From an uncultured Pseudomonadota bacterium (GTDB taxonomy: Bacteria > Desulfobacterota_B > Binatia > UBA9968), in assembly GCA_946478635.1 (NCBI GenBank), contig CAMLCX010000062.1, positions 1 to 14,723 on the forward strand: DNA of 14,723 nt. Direction: 5' to 3'. Shown here piece after piece: positions 7,720 to 14,723 of the stretch (position 1 is the first letter of the stretch; each line of letters starts with the position of its first letter). The position numbers were made by a program, and so were the translations under genes. Under the pieces are notes generated by a model. That model searched no databases. It was not told the origin of the DNA and was given only the letters and a program-made list of their open reading frames with translations.

Positions 7720-8406
7720 CTAAACCGAGGGCGGCAATTCTTTCAAATGGCGGATGCTCTTGCCTTTGACCATGAAAATCACCATTTCCGCTATGTTGGT
7801 CGCGTGGTCGGCGATCCGTTCCAGATATTTCGATACCGAGCTGATCTTGGTGGCGCGGCTGATGGTCTGGGCATTTTCCAGCATGAAGGTAATCGTTTCT
7901 CTGAAGATCTGCGCGTTGAGTTGGTCGACCTCGTCATCATCCTTGCAGACCTTGAGCGCCAGTTCGGTGTCCTCGCGCACGAAGGCGTCCAGACTTTCGC
8001 GGATCATACGCTGCGAAACGCGCGCCATGCGCGGTATATCGATGTAGGGCTTGAGCTGCGGTTCCTGATTGAGCTCCAGCGCGCGCTCGCAAATATTCAC
8101 CGCCATGTCGCCGATTCGTTCCAGGTCGGTCGTGATTTTCAATCCGGTGGTGATGAAGCGCAAATCGCGCCCGGCTGGTTGATGGAGCGCCAGCAGCTTG
8201 ATGCAGCGCTCGTCGATGTCGACGTCCAGGCGGTTCACTTCATGATCGCGCTCGATAATGACCTGCGCTAATTCCGAATCGCGGTCGACCAAAGACTTCA
8301 CCGCTTTTTGAATCTGATCCTCGACCAGACCGCCCATGTAGAGAATCTCTTCCCTGAGCTTTTTAAGCTCTTCCTCGTAGCGTTTGTCGGTATGTTCGTT
8401 CTGCAT
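7720..8406 (-). CDS. phoU: Phosphate signalling protein PhoU
   Basis: PhoU is a peripheral cytoplasmic protein that connects the phosphate state of the Pst transporter to PhoR, keeping the kinase off when phosphate is plentiful. At 228 residues it has the usual two three-helix bundles. Both metal-binding signatures are visible: TDLERIGDMAVNICERA in the first half and LERIADHATNIAEMVIFMVKGK in the second. It begins at ATG 8406, 16 bases after the pstB stop, with only a weak ribosome site, and ends five bases before phoB. The order pstB-phoU-phoB-phoR supports the assignment. Confidence 0.97.
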   Translation of the reverse strand: MQNEHTDKRYEEELKKLREEILYMGGLVEDQIQKAVKSLVDRDSELAQVIIERDHEVNRLDVDIDERCIKLLALHQPAGRDLRFITTGLKITTDLERIGDMAVNICERALELNQEPQLKPYIDIPRMARVSQRMIRESLDAFVREDTELALKVCKDDDEVDQLNAQIFRETITFMLENAQTISRATKISSVSKYLERIADHATNIAEMVIFMVKGKSIRHLKELPPSV

Positions 8407-8422
8407 AATCTCGTTTTCCGTC

Positions 8423-9274
8423 TCAACCGAAACGGCCGGTGATATAGTCTTCGGTCTGGCGTTTGTCCGGAGCGGTGAACAGCTTGCCAGTCTCGCCGAA
8501 TTCTATCAATTCCCCCAGATAGAAAAAAGCCGTATAGTCGGACACCCGCGCGGCTTGCTGCATGTTGTGCGTCACGATGACGATGGTAAAAGTATCCTTG
8601 AGCTCGTGGATGAGCTCCTCGATCTTCGCCGTCGAGATCGGATCGAGGGCCGAGCAGGGCTCGTCCATAAGTAGCACTTCCGGCTCCACGGCGAGCGCGC
8701 GCGCGATGCAAATCCGCTGCTGCTGTCCCCCCGACATGTCCGCCGCGCTCTTGTGAAGATTATCCTTGACTTCGTCCCAAAGGGCGGCGCGGCGCAGGCT
8801 TTTTTCGACGACTTCGTCCAGATAGCCTCGATCGTTCACGCCGACGATGCGCAATCCGTAAACGATGTTTTCATAAATGCTTTTCGGAAATGGATTCCAC
8901 TTTTGGAAGATCATGCCGACCCGCCGCCGCAGGTTGATCACGTCCGTGGACGGATCGTAGATATTCTTGCCGTCGAGCTTGATTTCGCCCTCCACTCGGG
9001 TGTTTAGGATCAAATCATTCATGCGGTTGAGGCAACGGAGCAGCGTGGTTTTGCCGCAGCCCGAAGGGCCGATGAAGGCGGTGGCTTTTTTCTCGGCGAT
9101 CTCCAGCTTGATGGATTTCAAAGCGCGATTGTCGCCGTAGTAAAAGTCGACGCCTTCGACGGCGAAGATGCTCCTCGGGGGTTCGCCCGTTTGCAGCTTG
9201 AGTTTCGAGGTGTCCATTGGCTTCATGGCGGGCTGGCTCACGGAGATTTCTCGTTGCATTTCGGGAACACTCAT
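8423..9274 (-). CDS. pstB: Phosphate ABC transporter ATP-binding protein PstB
   Basis: This ATPase subunit of the high-affinity phosphate importer PstSCAB has 283 residues from the chosen start. Walker A is GPSGCGKT (69-76). The ABC signature SGGQQQR is at 181-187, Walker B LLMDEP follows at about 201-206 with SALDP, and the H-loop histidine is near 236. The segment [21 protein letters not shown] is typical of PstB. I chose ATG 9274 because GGAGG sits four bases upstream; an in-frame GTG at 9301 would add nine residues but lacks a ribosome site. Even so, about 35 residues precede the conserved core, longer than the E. coli protein of about 257 residues. It lies 36 bases after pstA and 16 before phoU. 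Confidence 0.96.
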   Translation of the reverse strand: MSVPEMQREISVSQPAMKPMDTSKLKLQTGEPPRSIFAVEGVDFYYGDNRALKSIKLEIAEKKATAFIGPSGCGKTTLLRCLNRMNDLILNTRVEGEIKLDGKNIYDPSTDVINLRRRVGMIFQKWNPFPKSIYENIVYGLRIVGVNDRGYLDEVVEKSLRRAALWDEVKDNLHKSAADMSGGQQQRICIARALAVEPEVLLMDEPCSALDPISTAKIEELIHELKDTFTIVIVTHNMQQAARVSDYTAFFYLGELIEFGETGKLFTAPDKRQTEDYITGRFG

Positions 9275-9310
9275 CTTACCTCCATCCGGAATGTCTTTCA
9301 CCTTGCGGCG

Positions 9311-10234
9311 CTACCATTTGATGCGTTTGCGAAAACGGTAGCGGAAATAGATCGCGATGCCGTTCATCAGCAGGGTCATCACCATCAATACGAGACCGGT
9401 GGCGGCGGCGTTGAGGTGAAACTCGGCCTGCGGCCGGGATACCCAATTGAACATTTGAATCGGCATGACCGAGAAAGGTGACCACAGCCATTCGAAAGAA
9501 ACAAAGGGAAATTCCGCTGTGACCGGCGTATCGGGGAGGAATGCAATGAAAGTGAGTGCGCCAATGGTGATGAGCGGCGCGGTTTCGCCGATCGCCCGGG
9601 ATAGGCCGATGATGACGCCGGTCAAGATGCCGCCCATGGAGTAGGGCAACACGTGATCGCTGGTGGTCTGCCACTTGGTCGCCCCGAGGGCGTAAGCCGC
9701 TTCTCTCATGCTTCCCGGAACCGCGCGGATGGATTCCCGCGTCGAAACGATGACGATCGGCAGGATCAACAGCGCAAGCGTGAGCCCGGCCGAGAGTATG
9801 CTCTGGCCGAATCTGAACTGATAGACGAACAAACCGAGCGCCATCAAGCCATAGACAATGGACGGCACTCCGGCGAGATTCGCGATGTTGATCTCGATGA
9901 TCGCGGTGAACCAATTTTTGGGCGCATATTCCTCAAGGTAAACGCCGGCGCCGACGCCGATCGGGACGGCCGTCAAGGCGGTGACAATCATTACCAGCGT
10001 GGTGCCCACCCATGCGGAAAGAATGCCGGCTTGAGCCGGAAAACGCGAAGGAAAAGAGGTGAAGAAATGGGGCTGCAAGCGGCCGAGGCCGTCCATGGCC
10101 AAGTTTGCCAGCAGGGCCGCCAGCGTGAGCATGCCGACGAAAGTCGAAAGCAGGCCGAGCACGCCGAATAACTTGTCGCGGTTCTTATTGCCCGCGACTT
10201 TCGCTTCGATGTCGGATGGCGAGGGCTTCCGCAT
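9311..10234 (-). CDS. pstA: Phosphate ABC transporter permease PstA
   Basis: This is the second membrane subunit of the Pst importer. The 307-residue protein has a short cytoplasmic N terminus, a first membrane segment ([20 protein letters not shown]), a periplasmic stretch, and five further hydrophobic segments of the binding-protein-dependent permease fold. The cytoplasmic EAA coupling loop that docks onto PstB is visible as [16 protein letters not shown], followed by [18 protein letters not shown], the motif used to recognise PstA. The tail is basic ([10 protein letters not shown]). ATG 10234 follows the pstC stop after one base, and GGGAG inside the pstC end acts as ribosome site. Confidence 0.96.
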   Translation of the reverse strand: MRKPSPSDIEAKVAGNKNRDKLFGVLGLLSTFVGMLTLAALLANLAMDGLGRLQPHFFTSFPSRFPAQAGILSAWVGTTLVMIVTALTAVPIGVGAGVYLEEYAPKNWFTAIIEINIANLAGVPSIVYGLMALGLFVYQFRFGQSILSAGLTLALLILPIVIVSTRESIRAVPGSMREAAYALGATKWQTTSDHVLPYSMGGILTGVIIGLSRAIGETAPLITIGALTFIAFLPDTPVTAEFPFVSFEWLWSPFSVMPIQMFNWVSRPQAEFHLNAAATGLVLMVMTLLMNGIAIYFRYRFRKRIKW

Positions 10235-10235
10235 G

Positions 10236-11186
10236 TCAGTAGATCTCCCTGAAGCGTTTTCGCAGCAGATAGCCGCCGATATTGAATATCAAGGTCATGC
10301 ACATAAGCGTCAGTCCGGCGGCAAAAATGCTTTGATAAGCGACGCTGCCGTGGGGCAAATCGCCCAGGCTCACTTGCACGATATACGCGGTGATGGTGGC
10401 GGCGCCTTCCATTGGATTGAGCGTCAAATTGGGCTGGGTGCCGGCGGCGATGGCAACCACCATGGTTTCGCCCACGGCGCGGGAGAATCCCAGCACGTAG
10501 GCCGAGGCGATGCCGGAGAATGACGCCGGGACCAGCACGCGGAGTGCGGTCTGCAGGCGCGTCGCGCCCATGGCATAGGAGCCTTCGCGAATGTGCACCG
10601 GGACGGCTTTCATGGCGTCTTCGCTGAGCGAGCTGACGTAGGGAATGATCATGATGCCGATAACAATTCCGGCGCTCAGCATGTTGAAGCCCGGCAGGTC
10701 CGGCAGCACTTTTTGCAGCATGGGAGTGATGAACAACAGCGCGAAATAGCCGAAAACCACCGTCGGCACGGCGCTCAGCAGCTCCAGTACCGGCTTCAGG
10801 ATTTCGCGCACGGTGGTGCCCGCATATTCACTCAAATAAATCGCAATAGTGGTTCCGAGGGGCAGAGCTACCAACAGGGCGACGCCGGAGGTCACCAGGG
10901 TTCCGGTCACCAGCGGCAGGATGCCGTAGCGCGGGTTCTCGAATAGGACGGTCCACTGCGTGTCGGTCAGAAAATCAACAAGAGAGACGTTCGCGAAAAA
11001 ATGCCAGGACTCGTAAAGCAAAACCCAGACGATTCCAAGGGTGATGGCGATCGAAAAAAGCGCGCAGACAAGGAGGCCAAACTCGATGACGCGCTCGCGA
11101 AGTTTTTTAAGAGTTGCGCCGGCCGCCAGGTTTTTTATCCGGCTGTGTGCGGCAAGATAACCGGCGTCGGCGTGATCTGTTTTCAC
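10236..11186 (-). CDS. pstC: Phosphate ABC transporter permease PstC
   Basis: This is the first membrane subunit of the Pst importer, pairing with PstA to form the channel for phosphate delivered by PstS. The 316-residue protein has a basic, soluble N terminus of about 30 residues followed by six hydrophobic segments. The EAA loop reads [20 protein letters not shown], followed by [25 protein letters not shown], the family signature. The start is GTG at 11184-11186 with AAGGA seven bases upstream. It lies 96 bases downstream of pstS with a hairpin in the gap. The C terminus LRKRFREIY abuts pstA. Confidence 0.96.
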   Translation of the reverse strand: MKTDHADAGYLAAHSRIKNLAAGATLKKLRERVIEFGLLVCALFSIAITLGIVWVLLYESWHFFANVSLVDFLTDTQWTVLFENPRYGILPLVTGTLVTSGVALLVALPLGTTIAIYLSEYAGTTVREILKPVLELLSAVPTVVFGYFALLFITPMLQKVLPDLPGFNMLSAGIVIGIMIIPYVSSLSEDAMKAVPVHIREGSYAMGATRLQTALRVLVPASFSGIASAYVLGFSRAVGETMVVAIAAGTQPNLTLNPMEGAATITAYIVQVSLGDLPHGSVAYQSIFAAGLTLMCMTLIFNIGGYLLRKRFREIY

Positions 11187-11236
11187 AATGTTTTCCTTAG
11201 ACGTTGTTGTATTTCGTCGACGTGGACAGCAAACGA

Positions 11237-11263
11237 GACGGGGTGTTGATTAGACGCCCCGTC
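11237..11263 (-). terminator. Hairpin between pstS and pstC (possible attenuator)
   Basis: In the 96-base gap, GACGGGG and CCCCGTC (11237-11243 with 11257-11263) form a perfect seven-base-pair stem with a 13-base loop. On the transcribed (-) strand one further GC pair can form past a C-A mismatch. It is followed by TCGTTT, not a full T tract. Hairpins after pstS genes often reduce read-through or stabilise the pstS message, so that more binding protein than permease is made; this role is inferred here. Confidence 0.4.
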
Positions 11264-11282
11264 CCGTCGAGCGGTGGAAATC

Positions 11283-12269
11283 CTATTTGGCCTCACGTTT
11301 GAGCAAATCTTCTATCTTGACACCGACTTCGGCTTCGCCGCCGAAGACCGTTCCCACCTTGCCTTTTTTGAGGTGGTCCGTGTTCATGCCATAGGCCGTC
11401 TGCGGCAGGGGGACGTACTTGACTTGTTTGATGAGCTGCGGACCTTGCTTGAGATAATATTCGACAAATTCCTTGACCTCTGGCTTGGCATCGTAGGATT
11501 TCCTGCTCACGTAGATGAAAATCGGGCGTGAGAGCGGTTGGTAGGTGCCGTCTTCCACGGTCTTGGCCGATGGCAGGACCGGTCCTTTGCCGCCGTCGAT
11601 CGCTGCCGCTTTGAGCTTGTTTTGGTTTTCGATGTAGTAAGCGAACCCGAAGTAGCCTAAAGCATTGCGGTCGTTGGCGACGCCTTGAACGAGCACGTTG
11701 TCGTCTTCGCTGGCGGTAAAGTCGCCGCGGCTTGATTTTGCCTTGCCGACGACCGCTTCGGTAAAATAGTCGAACGTTCCCGAGTCCGCGCCGGGTCCGA
11801 AAAGTTTCAGCGGGTTTTTGGGCCATTCCGAGCGGACTTGATTCCAACTCGAGACTTTGCCCTGGGCTCCCGGTTCCCACATTTTTTTAAGATCAGGGAC
11901 GGTCAAGGTTTTTACCCAGTCGTTTTTGGGATTCACAATCACCGTCAGGGCGTCATAGGCAATCGGCAGCTCGAAAAATTGCACGCCACTCTTTTTGCAG
12001 CTTTCCATTTCGGCCTTGAGAATCGGGCGGGACGCATCACTGATATCGGTTTCTCCGCGGCAGAACTTTTTAAAGCCGCCGCCTGTGCCGGCAATCCCCA
12101 CGGTGACTTTGACTTTGCCTTTTTTGGCTTTCTGAAATTCTTCGGCGACCGCCTCGGTAACTGGAAAGACGGTGCTCGAACCGTCAATCTGAATGATTTG
12201 CGCCGGAACCGTTTTGGGGAATAAGCTCAACAGCGTTAACAGACAGAGTGAAACTAGCGAAATCTTCAT
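11283..12269 (-). CDS. pstS: Periplasmic phosphate-binding protein PstS
   Basis: This high-affinity phosphate-binding protein delivers phosphate to PstCA. The 328-residue protein carries a signal peptide (MKISLVSLCLLTLLSLFPKT, then VPA with likely cleavage before Q24) and no proper lipobox, so it is probably soluble in the periplasm. Binding-site segments are present: IDGSSTVFPVTEAVAEEF near the mature N terminus, GTGGGFKKFCRGETDISDASRPI, and FGPGADSGTFDYFTEAVVG. The sequence is closer to the PstS/SphX-like group than to E. coli PstS; that is my impression, without an alignment. The ATG is preceded by AAGGAGAT. It opens the pst-pho operon and has the repeat array upstream. Confidence 0.95.
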   Translation of the reverse strand: MKISLVSLCLLTLLSLFPKTVPAQIIQIDGSSTVFPVTEAVAEEFQKAKKGKVKVTVGIAGTGGGFKKFCRGETDISDASRPILKAEMESCKKSGVQFFELPIAYDALTVIVNPKNDWVKTLTVPDLKKMWEPGAQGKVSSWNQVRSEWPKNPLKLFGPGADSGTFDYFTEAVVGKAKSSRGDFTASEDDNVLVQGVANDRNALGYFGFAYYIENQNKLKAAAIDGGKGPVLPSAKTVEDGTYQPLSRPIFIYVSRKSYDAKPEVKEFVEYYLKQGPQLIKQVKYVPLPQTAYGMNTDHLKKGKVGTVFGGEAEVGVKIEDLLKREAK

Positions 12270-12289
12270 ATTTTATCTCCTTCCACTGT

Positions 12290-12333
12290 TTGTTACGGAC
12301 TGATTGTTACGTCAATGTTAAGGACCGGTTAAC
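12290..12333 (-). promoter_or_regulatory. Putative Pho box cluster 1 and promoter of pstS
   Basis: On the + strand GTTAC, GTTAA and GTTAA start at 12306, 12317 and 12328, exactly 11 bases apart; a further GTTAC sits at 12292, 14 bases out of register. PhoB monomers bind direct repeats of 11 bp, so the spacing fits a PhoB operator, although the core is not CTGTCAT. The last box includes the palindrome GGTTAACC. Reading toward pstS, a weak -10 candidate TAACAA (12290-12295) lies ten bases past the array, the distance seen in PhoB-dependent promoters that lack a -35. The repeats are certain; function is inferred. Confidence 0.55.
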
Positions 12334-12436
12334 CTTGGATGAACTATGGGCTCCGACATCGGAATCTGCGTTCGGCCCCGCGCTGCGAACCTGTCTTCAT
12401 AGTGCTTGGACAGCATTCGTAGCCTCAAAGATTTAC
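12334..12436. other. Spacer within the pstS upstream region
   Basis: This stretch lies between repeat clusters 1 and 2 in the noncoding region 12270-12595. It holds no GTTAAG copy, no good open reading frame and no strong hairpin that I could see. It is more GC-rich in its middle than the flanking repeat clusters. Confidence 0.5.
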
Positions 12437-12442
12437 TGTAAC

Positions 12443-12470
12443 GTTAACGATAGGTTAAGTGATGGTTAAG
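12443..12470 (+). promoter_or_regulatory. Putative Pho box cluster 2 (GTTAAG x3, 11-bp spacing)
   Basis: GTTAAC, GTTAAG and GTTAAG start at 12443, 12454 and 12465, exactly one helical turn (11 bases) apart and in the same orientation. The first is part of the palindrome CGTTAACG. The cluster lies about 125 bases before the first thymidylate-kinase-like gene and about 175 bases from pstS. It could serve either gene. Confidence 0.5.
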
Positions 12471-12485
12471 AGCATTACCGGCTCG

Positions 12486-12514
12486 CTTAACACAAATTTA
12501 ACAATGGACTTAAC
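12486..12514 (-). promoter_or_regulatory. Putative Pho box cluster 3 (inverted GTTAAG repeats)
   Basis: CTTAAC, TTTAAC and CTTAAC start at 12486, 12497 and 12509, spaced 11 and 12 bases. On the - strand these read GTTAAG, GTTAAA and GTTAAG, the same hexamer as cluster 2 but facing it. The two clusters thus form a large imperfect inverted arrangement about a centre near 12478. Confidence 0.5.
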
Positions 12515-12595
12515 CGTCGACCCCTAGGCAAAGCAGCGACAGGTTTGCTAGAGTTCGCCACGGCGGATCTGGAAGCAAGCTCCCGAGGAAAAATC

Positions 12596-13330
12596 GTGGC
12601 AGGCGCAATGAAAATGTACGGAAAGCACCGCTTTCCGGGACGGCTCTTCATCGTCGAGGGCATCGACGGTTCGGGAAAGAGCACGCAGCTCTCCTTGCTG
12701 CAAAAATGGCTCGAAGCGGAAGGCTACGTGGTCTATTTCAGCGAGTGGAATTCTTCTCCATTGGTGCGCGACGTCACCAAGCGCGGCAAGAAGAAAAAGA
12801 TGCTGACACCAATGACCTTTAGTTTGATTCATGCGACGGATTTTGCCGATCGAACCGAACACGATATCATCCCGCCGATGAAGGCCGGAGCGGTGGTGCT
12901 GGCGGATCGCTACATCTACACAGCTTTTGCCCGGGACGTGGTTCGGGGAGTAAGTCCCAAGTGGGTGCGCGATCTCTATGCCTTCGCCGTCAAACCTACG
13001 GTTGCCTTCTACTTTCGCACGCCGCTCGACGTCGCCATGAAACGCATCCTGGGAGGACGCGACGCCATCAAGTTCTACGAAGCGGGAATGGATCTCGGTC
13101 TGAACGATGACATCGAAGAAAGCTTCCGCTTGTTTCAAGGCCGCATCATCGAAGAGTATGAAAAGATGGTCGATGAGTTCAGTTTGGTCGCGATCGATGC
13201 GACCTGTTCCATCGAGGAGCAGCAGGCTGAAGTTCGGCGCATCGTTTCCAATGCGTTGACGGGAACAAGAAAGACTCAGGTTAGAAGATGGCTCGATTTG
13301 AATTCTTTGGGGAAGGGCTCCCGGATATAG
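12596..13330 (+). CDS. Thymidylate-kinase-like P-loop kinase (first of a pair)
   Basis: This 244-residue member of the thymidylate kinase-like fold (PF02223) belongs to a family that transfers phosphate from ATP to a nucleoside monophosphate. Walker A GIDGSGKST is intact (22-30, Lys28). The DRY motif (ADRYIYTAFARDVVRG, Asp104) corresponds to the DR(Y/H) motif of Tmk, and KPTVAFYFRTPLDVAMKRI fits the strand before the LID. The sequence is not close to housekeeping Tmk and the protein is longer than the usual 205-215 residues. I chose GTG 12596 because GAGG lies seven bases upstream; ATG 12608 is an alternative. It overlaps the next gene by 43 bases. It is divergent from pstS across the repeat array. 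True substrate unknown; a dTMP kinase or a repurposed nucleotide/polyphosphate kinase are both possible. Confidence 0.85.
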   Translation: MAGAMKMYGKHRFPGRLFIVEGIDGSGKSTQLSLLQKWLEAEGYVVYFSEWNSSPLVRDVTKRGKKKKMLTPMTFSLIHATDFADRTEHDIIPPMKAGAVVLADRYIYTAFARDVVRGVSPKWVRDLYAFAVKPTVAFYFRTPLDVAMKRILGGRDAIKFYEAGMDLGLNDDIEESFRLFQGRIIEEYEKMVDEFSLVAIDATCSIEEQQAEVRRIVSNALTGTRKTQVRRWLDLNSLGKGSRI

Positions 13331-13983
13331 ATCTAGCGGAGCTGAAGGGCAAGCTGATTGTTTTAGAGGGCACCGACGGCGTCGGCCGTTCGACGCACAT
13401 CGGTTTACTCAAGCAATGGCTTGAGAACCATGGCCATGCTGTTCTCGACACCGGGATGACGCGCTCGGCATTGGCCGGCAAGCGGCTCAAGCAGGCAAAG
13501 GAAGGACATACGCTGGGCGGCATTACCATGAGCCTATTTTACGCGACGGATTTTGCCGACCGCCTGGAGAACGAAATCATTCCCGCGCTGCGCGCCGGCT
13601 TCATCGTGCTTACGGACCGATACATCTATTCGCTCATGGCCCGGGCGATCGTGCGCGGCGCTGATCCGGAATGGTTGCACGAAGTTTACGGCTTCGCGCT
13701 GCGTCCCGACGCGATCTTTTACCTGCGCGTCAATATCGATGATTTGGTCACCAGGGTGTTGCAGAGCACCGGATTCGATTATTGGGAATCCGGCATGGAC
13801 ATGCACATGGGCGAAGACATGTACGAAAGCTTCGTTCGTTATCAAAAGTGGCTGCTCGCCGAGTTCGACAAGATGGTCGAAACCCACGGGTTTGAGATCG
13901 TCGAGGCATCCGGGTCCATCGAAGAGGTTTTTGAGAATCTGCGCGATCGCGTCGATCGCGTCGTGGCGCGTAACGGTTTTTAG
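13288..13983 (+). CDS. Thymidylate-kinase-like paralogue with altered Walker A
   Basis: This 231-residue paralogue of the preceding gene shares with it ATDFADR, then ENEIIPALRAG against EHDIIPPMKAG, then DRYIYS.MAR..VRG. The P-loop reads GTDGVGRST (28-36), with Arg34 where nearly all P-loop kinases have the phosphate-binding lysine. The DRY motif (Asp110) is kept. The lysine loss suggests weak or no ATP turnover, so it could be a pseudokinase partner of its neighbour, since Tmk-family proteins dimerise; this is inferred. ATG 13288 lies within the end of the first gene in another frame, with AGG upstream, pointing to translational coupling. Its stop overlaps that of the convergent CHAD gene by four bases. 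Confidence 0.85.
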   Translation: MARFEFFGEGLPDIDLAELKGKLIVLEGTDGVGRSTHIGLLKQWLENHGHAVLDTGMTRSALAGKRLKQAKEGHTLGGITMSLFYATDFADRLENEIIPALRAGFIVLTDRYIYSLMARAIVRGADPEWLHEVYGFALRPDAIFYLRVNIDDLVTRVLQSTGFDYWESGMDMHMGEDMYESFVRYQKWLLAEFDKMVETHGFEIVEASGSIEEVFENLRDRVDRVVARNGF

Positions 13984-14723
13984 GGCCGCGGCCTCGTTCG
14001 GTCGCGCTCGTCACGATCTTGACGATGAACCCAACGCTTTCTTAGCTTTCCCGCGAGGCCCAGGATGCTTTCGACGGCCTCCGGCTCCCGCTGTTTTTCC
14101 CTGTTCATTTCCGCAAGCAGGGCGCGTGCCCGGTCCGGGTGTTTGGCCAGGAAGTCCGGTCGCGCGAGGAACTCACCGGCATGCTGGCGCAGCACCGACC
14201 GGTCGTGCCAATCGCCGAAGACCGTTTGAATGTCTTTGAAGTCCTTGACCATCGTGGCAATGGCGGTGCTGCCGCTATCGGCGACGAGTTCGGCGCGATA
14301 ACGCAAGCGTTTCGTCGCGATCCGAAGCGTATGCAGGTTCTCGACACTGCGGGTCTCACTAGCCAGCCCGAAAGCTTCATCCCATGCCTTCATGGAATCT
14401 GCCATCCGCGCTTCCAGCTTTGCCGGTCGATCGATTTGAAGCTCGGCTTGGCCGATCAATTCACGGGCGCGCCCGATAAAGCCAACCAAATCCTGTTTGG
14501 CAATTTGTTTTCGCGCTGCGGCGAGCAAGGGCTCGCGAGATTTCTTCAAATGTGCTCCGAGCTTCTCCCAGGCATCTCCCAAGGTGCCCGGCTGGGACTC
14601 TTGCGCGCGCCGCTGGATGAGATCGAGGTTGACGTCCAGATTCCGGCAGGCGCCGAGCGCTCGTCGTACTCGGCGCAGCATTCGGACGGCCTTGCGGCTT
14701 GCCGGTGTTTTCTCTGCGATGAG
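13980..14723 (-). CDS. CHAD-domain protein (5' end beyond the window)
   Basis: CHAD (PF05235) is a helical domain rich in conserved basic residues that binds inorganic polyphosphate in characterised members. The reading frame stays open to the window edge (14723), giving at least 247 residues. The part read as PASRKAVRMLRRVRRALGACRNLDVNL matches the end of the first helical half (the LRR..R.LG..RDLDV pattern). VENLHTLRIATKRLRYRAEL with FKDIQTVFGDWHDRSVL is the hallmark H..R...KR.RY region of the second half. ATG 14681 is internal to the domain, so the true start lies outside. The C-terminal tail is highly charged (HRQDRDERDRTRPRP). It converges on the kinase-like pair with a four-base overlap. 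Confidence 0.9.
   Translation of the reverse strand, partial: LIAEKTPASRKAVRMLRRVRRALGACRNLDVNLDLIQRRAQESQPGTLGDAWEKLGAHLKKSREPLLAAARKQIAKQDLVGFIGRARELIGQAELQIDRPAKLEARMADSMKAWDEAFGLASETRSVENLHTLRIATKRLRYRAELVADSGSTAIATMVKDFKDIQTVFGDWHDRSVLRQHAGEFLARPDFLAKHPDRARALLAEMNREKQREPEAVESILGLAGKLRKRWVHRQDRDERDRTRPRP

Noticed and set aside
12545..12595. TTG start at 12545 for the first kinase-like gene
   Set aside because: No ribosome site and poor fit to the family; GTG 12596 or ATG 12608 are better supported.
13984..13993. GGCCGCGGCC palindrome at the convergent gene ends
   Set aside because: Lies inside the CHAD coding sequence, has no loop or T tract, and is expected by chance in GC-rich DNA.

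Overview
The window comes from a Gram-negative-like bacterium with moderately high G+C. Its gene order tRNA-Ser / 4.5S RNA / dnaX / ebfC / recR and the Pho locus pstSCAB-phoU-phoB-phoR fit Desulfobacterota-like (former Deltaproteobacteria) or related uncultured lineages. This placement is an inference from gene order and general sequence character, not a measurement.

Left part (1-3040, + strand): a complete tRNA-Ser(GGA), the small bacterial SRP RNA, dnaX (clamp-loader tau subunit), ebfC/ybaB (nucleoid-associated protein) and recR (recombinational repair). This is a conserved housekeeping cluster. It ends in a hairpin that overlaps the recR stop and meets the opposing pit gene.

Middle part (3039-12269, all - strand): a phosphate locus. 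In transcription order it is pstS, pstC, pstA, pstB, phoU, phoB and phoR, with a short gap before a DUF47 (PhoU-like) gene and a low-affinity Pit transporter. High-affinity uptake (Pst), its signalling (PhoU, PhoR, PhoB) and low-affinity uptake (Pit with its accessory protein) are thus all encoded together. The striking item is phoR. The histidine kinase reads in frame, through a linker of about ten residues, into a complete thioredoxin-type arsenate reductase (ArsC, low-molecular-weight tyrosine phosphatase fold). That domain keeps its three redox cysteines, P-loop arginine and catalytic aspartate. It joins phosphate sensing to detoxification of arsenate, the toxic analogue of phosphate.

Intergenic region 12270-12595: about 325 bases between the divergent pstS and a gene pair to the right. 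It holds nine GTTAA-type repeats in three clusters, mostly spaced 11 bp apart. That spacing is the classical one of PhoB direct-repeat sites, but the core differs from the E. coli CTGTCAT.

Right part (12596-14723): two overlapping thymidylate-kinase-like genes on the + strand. The second has arginine in place of the Walker A lysine. They converge on a CHAD-domain (polyphosphate-binding family) gene on the - strand, whose 5' end lies beyond the window. The kinase pair is divergent from pstS across the repeat array and next to a CHAD gene, so it may belong to phosphate or polyphosphate metabolism rather than ordinary dTTP synthesis; this is a hypothesis.
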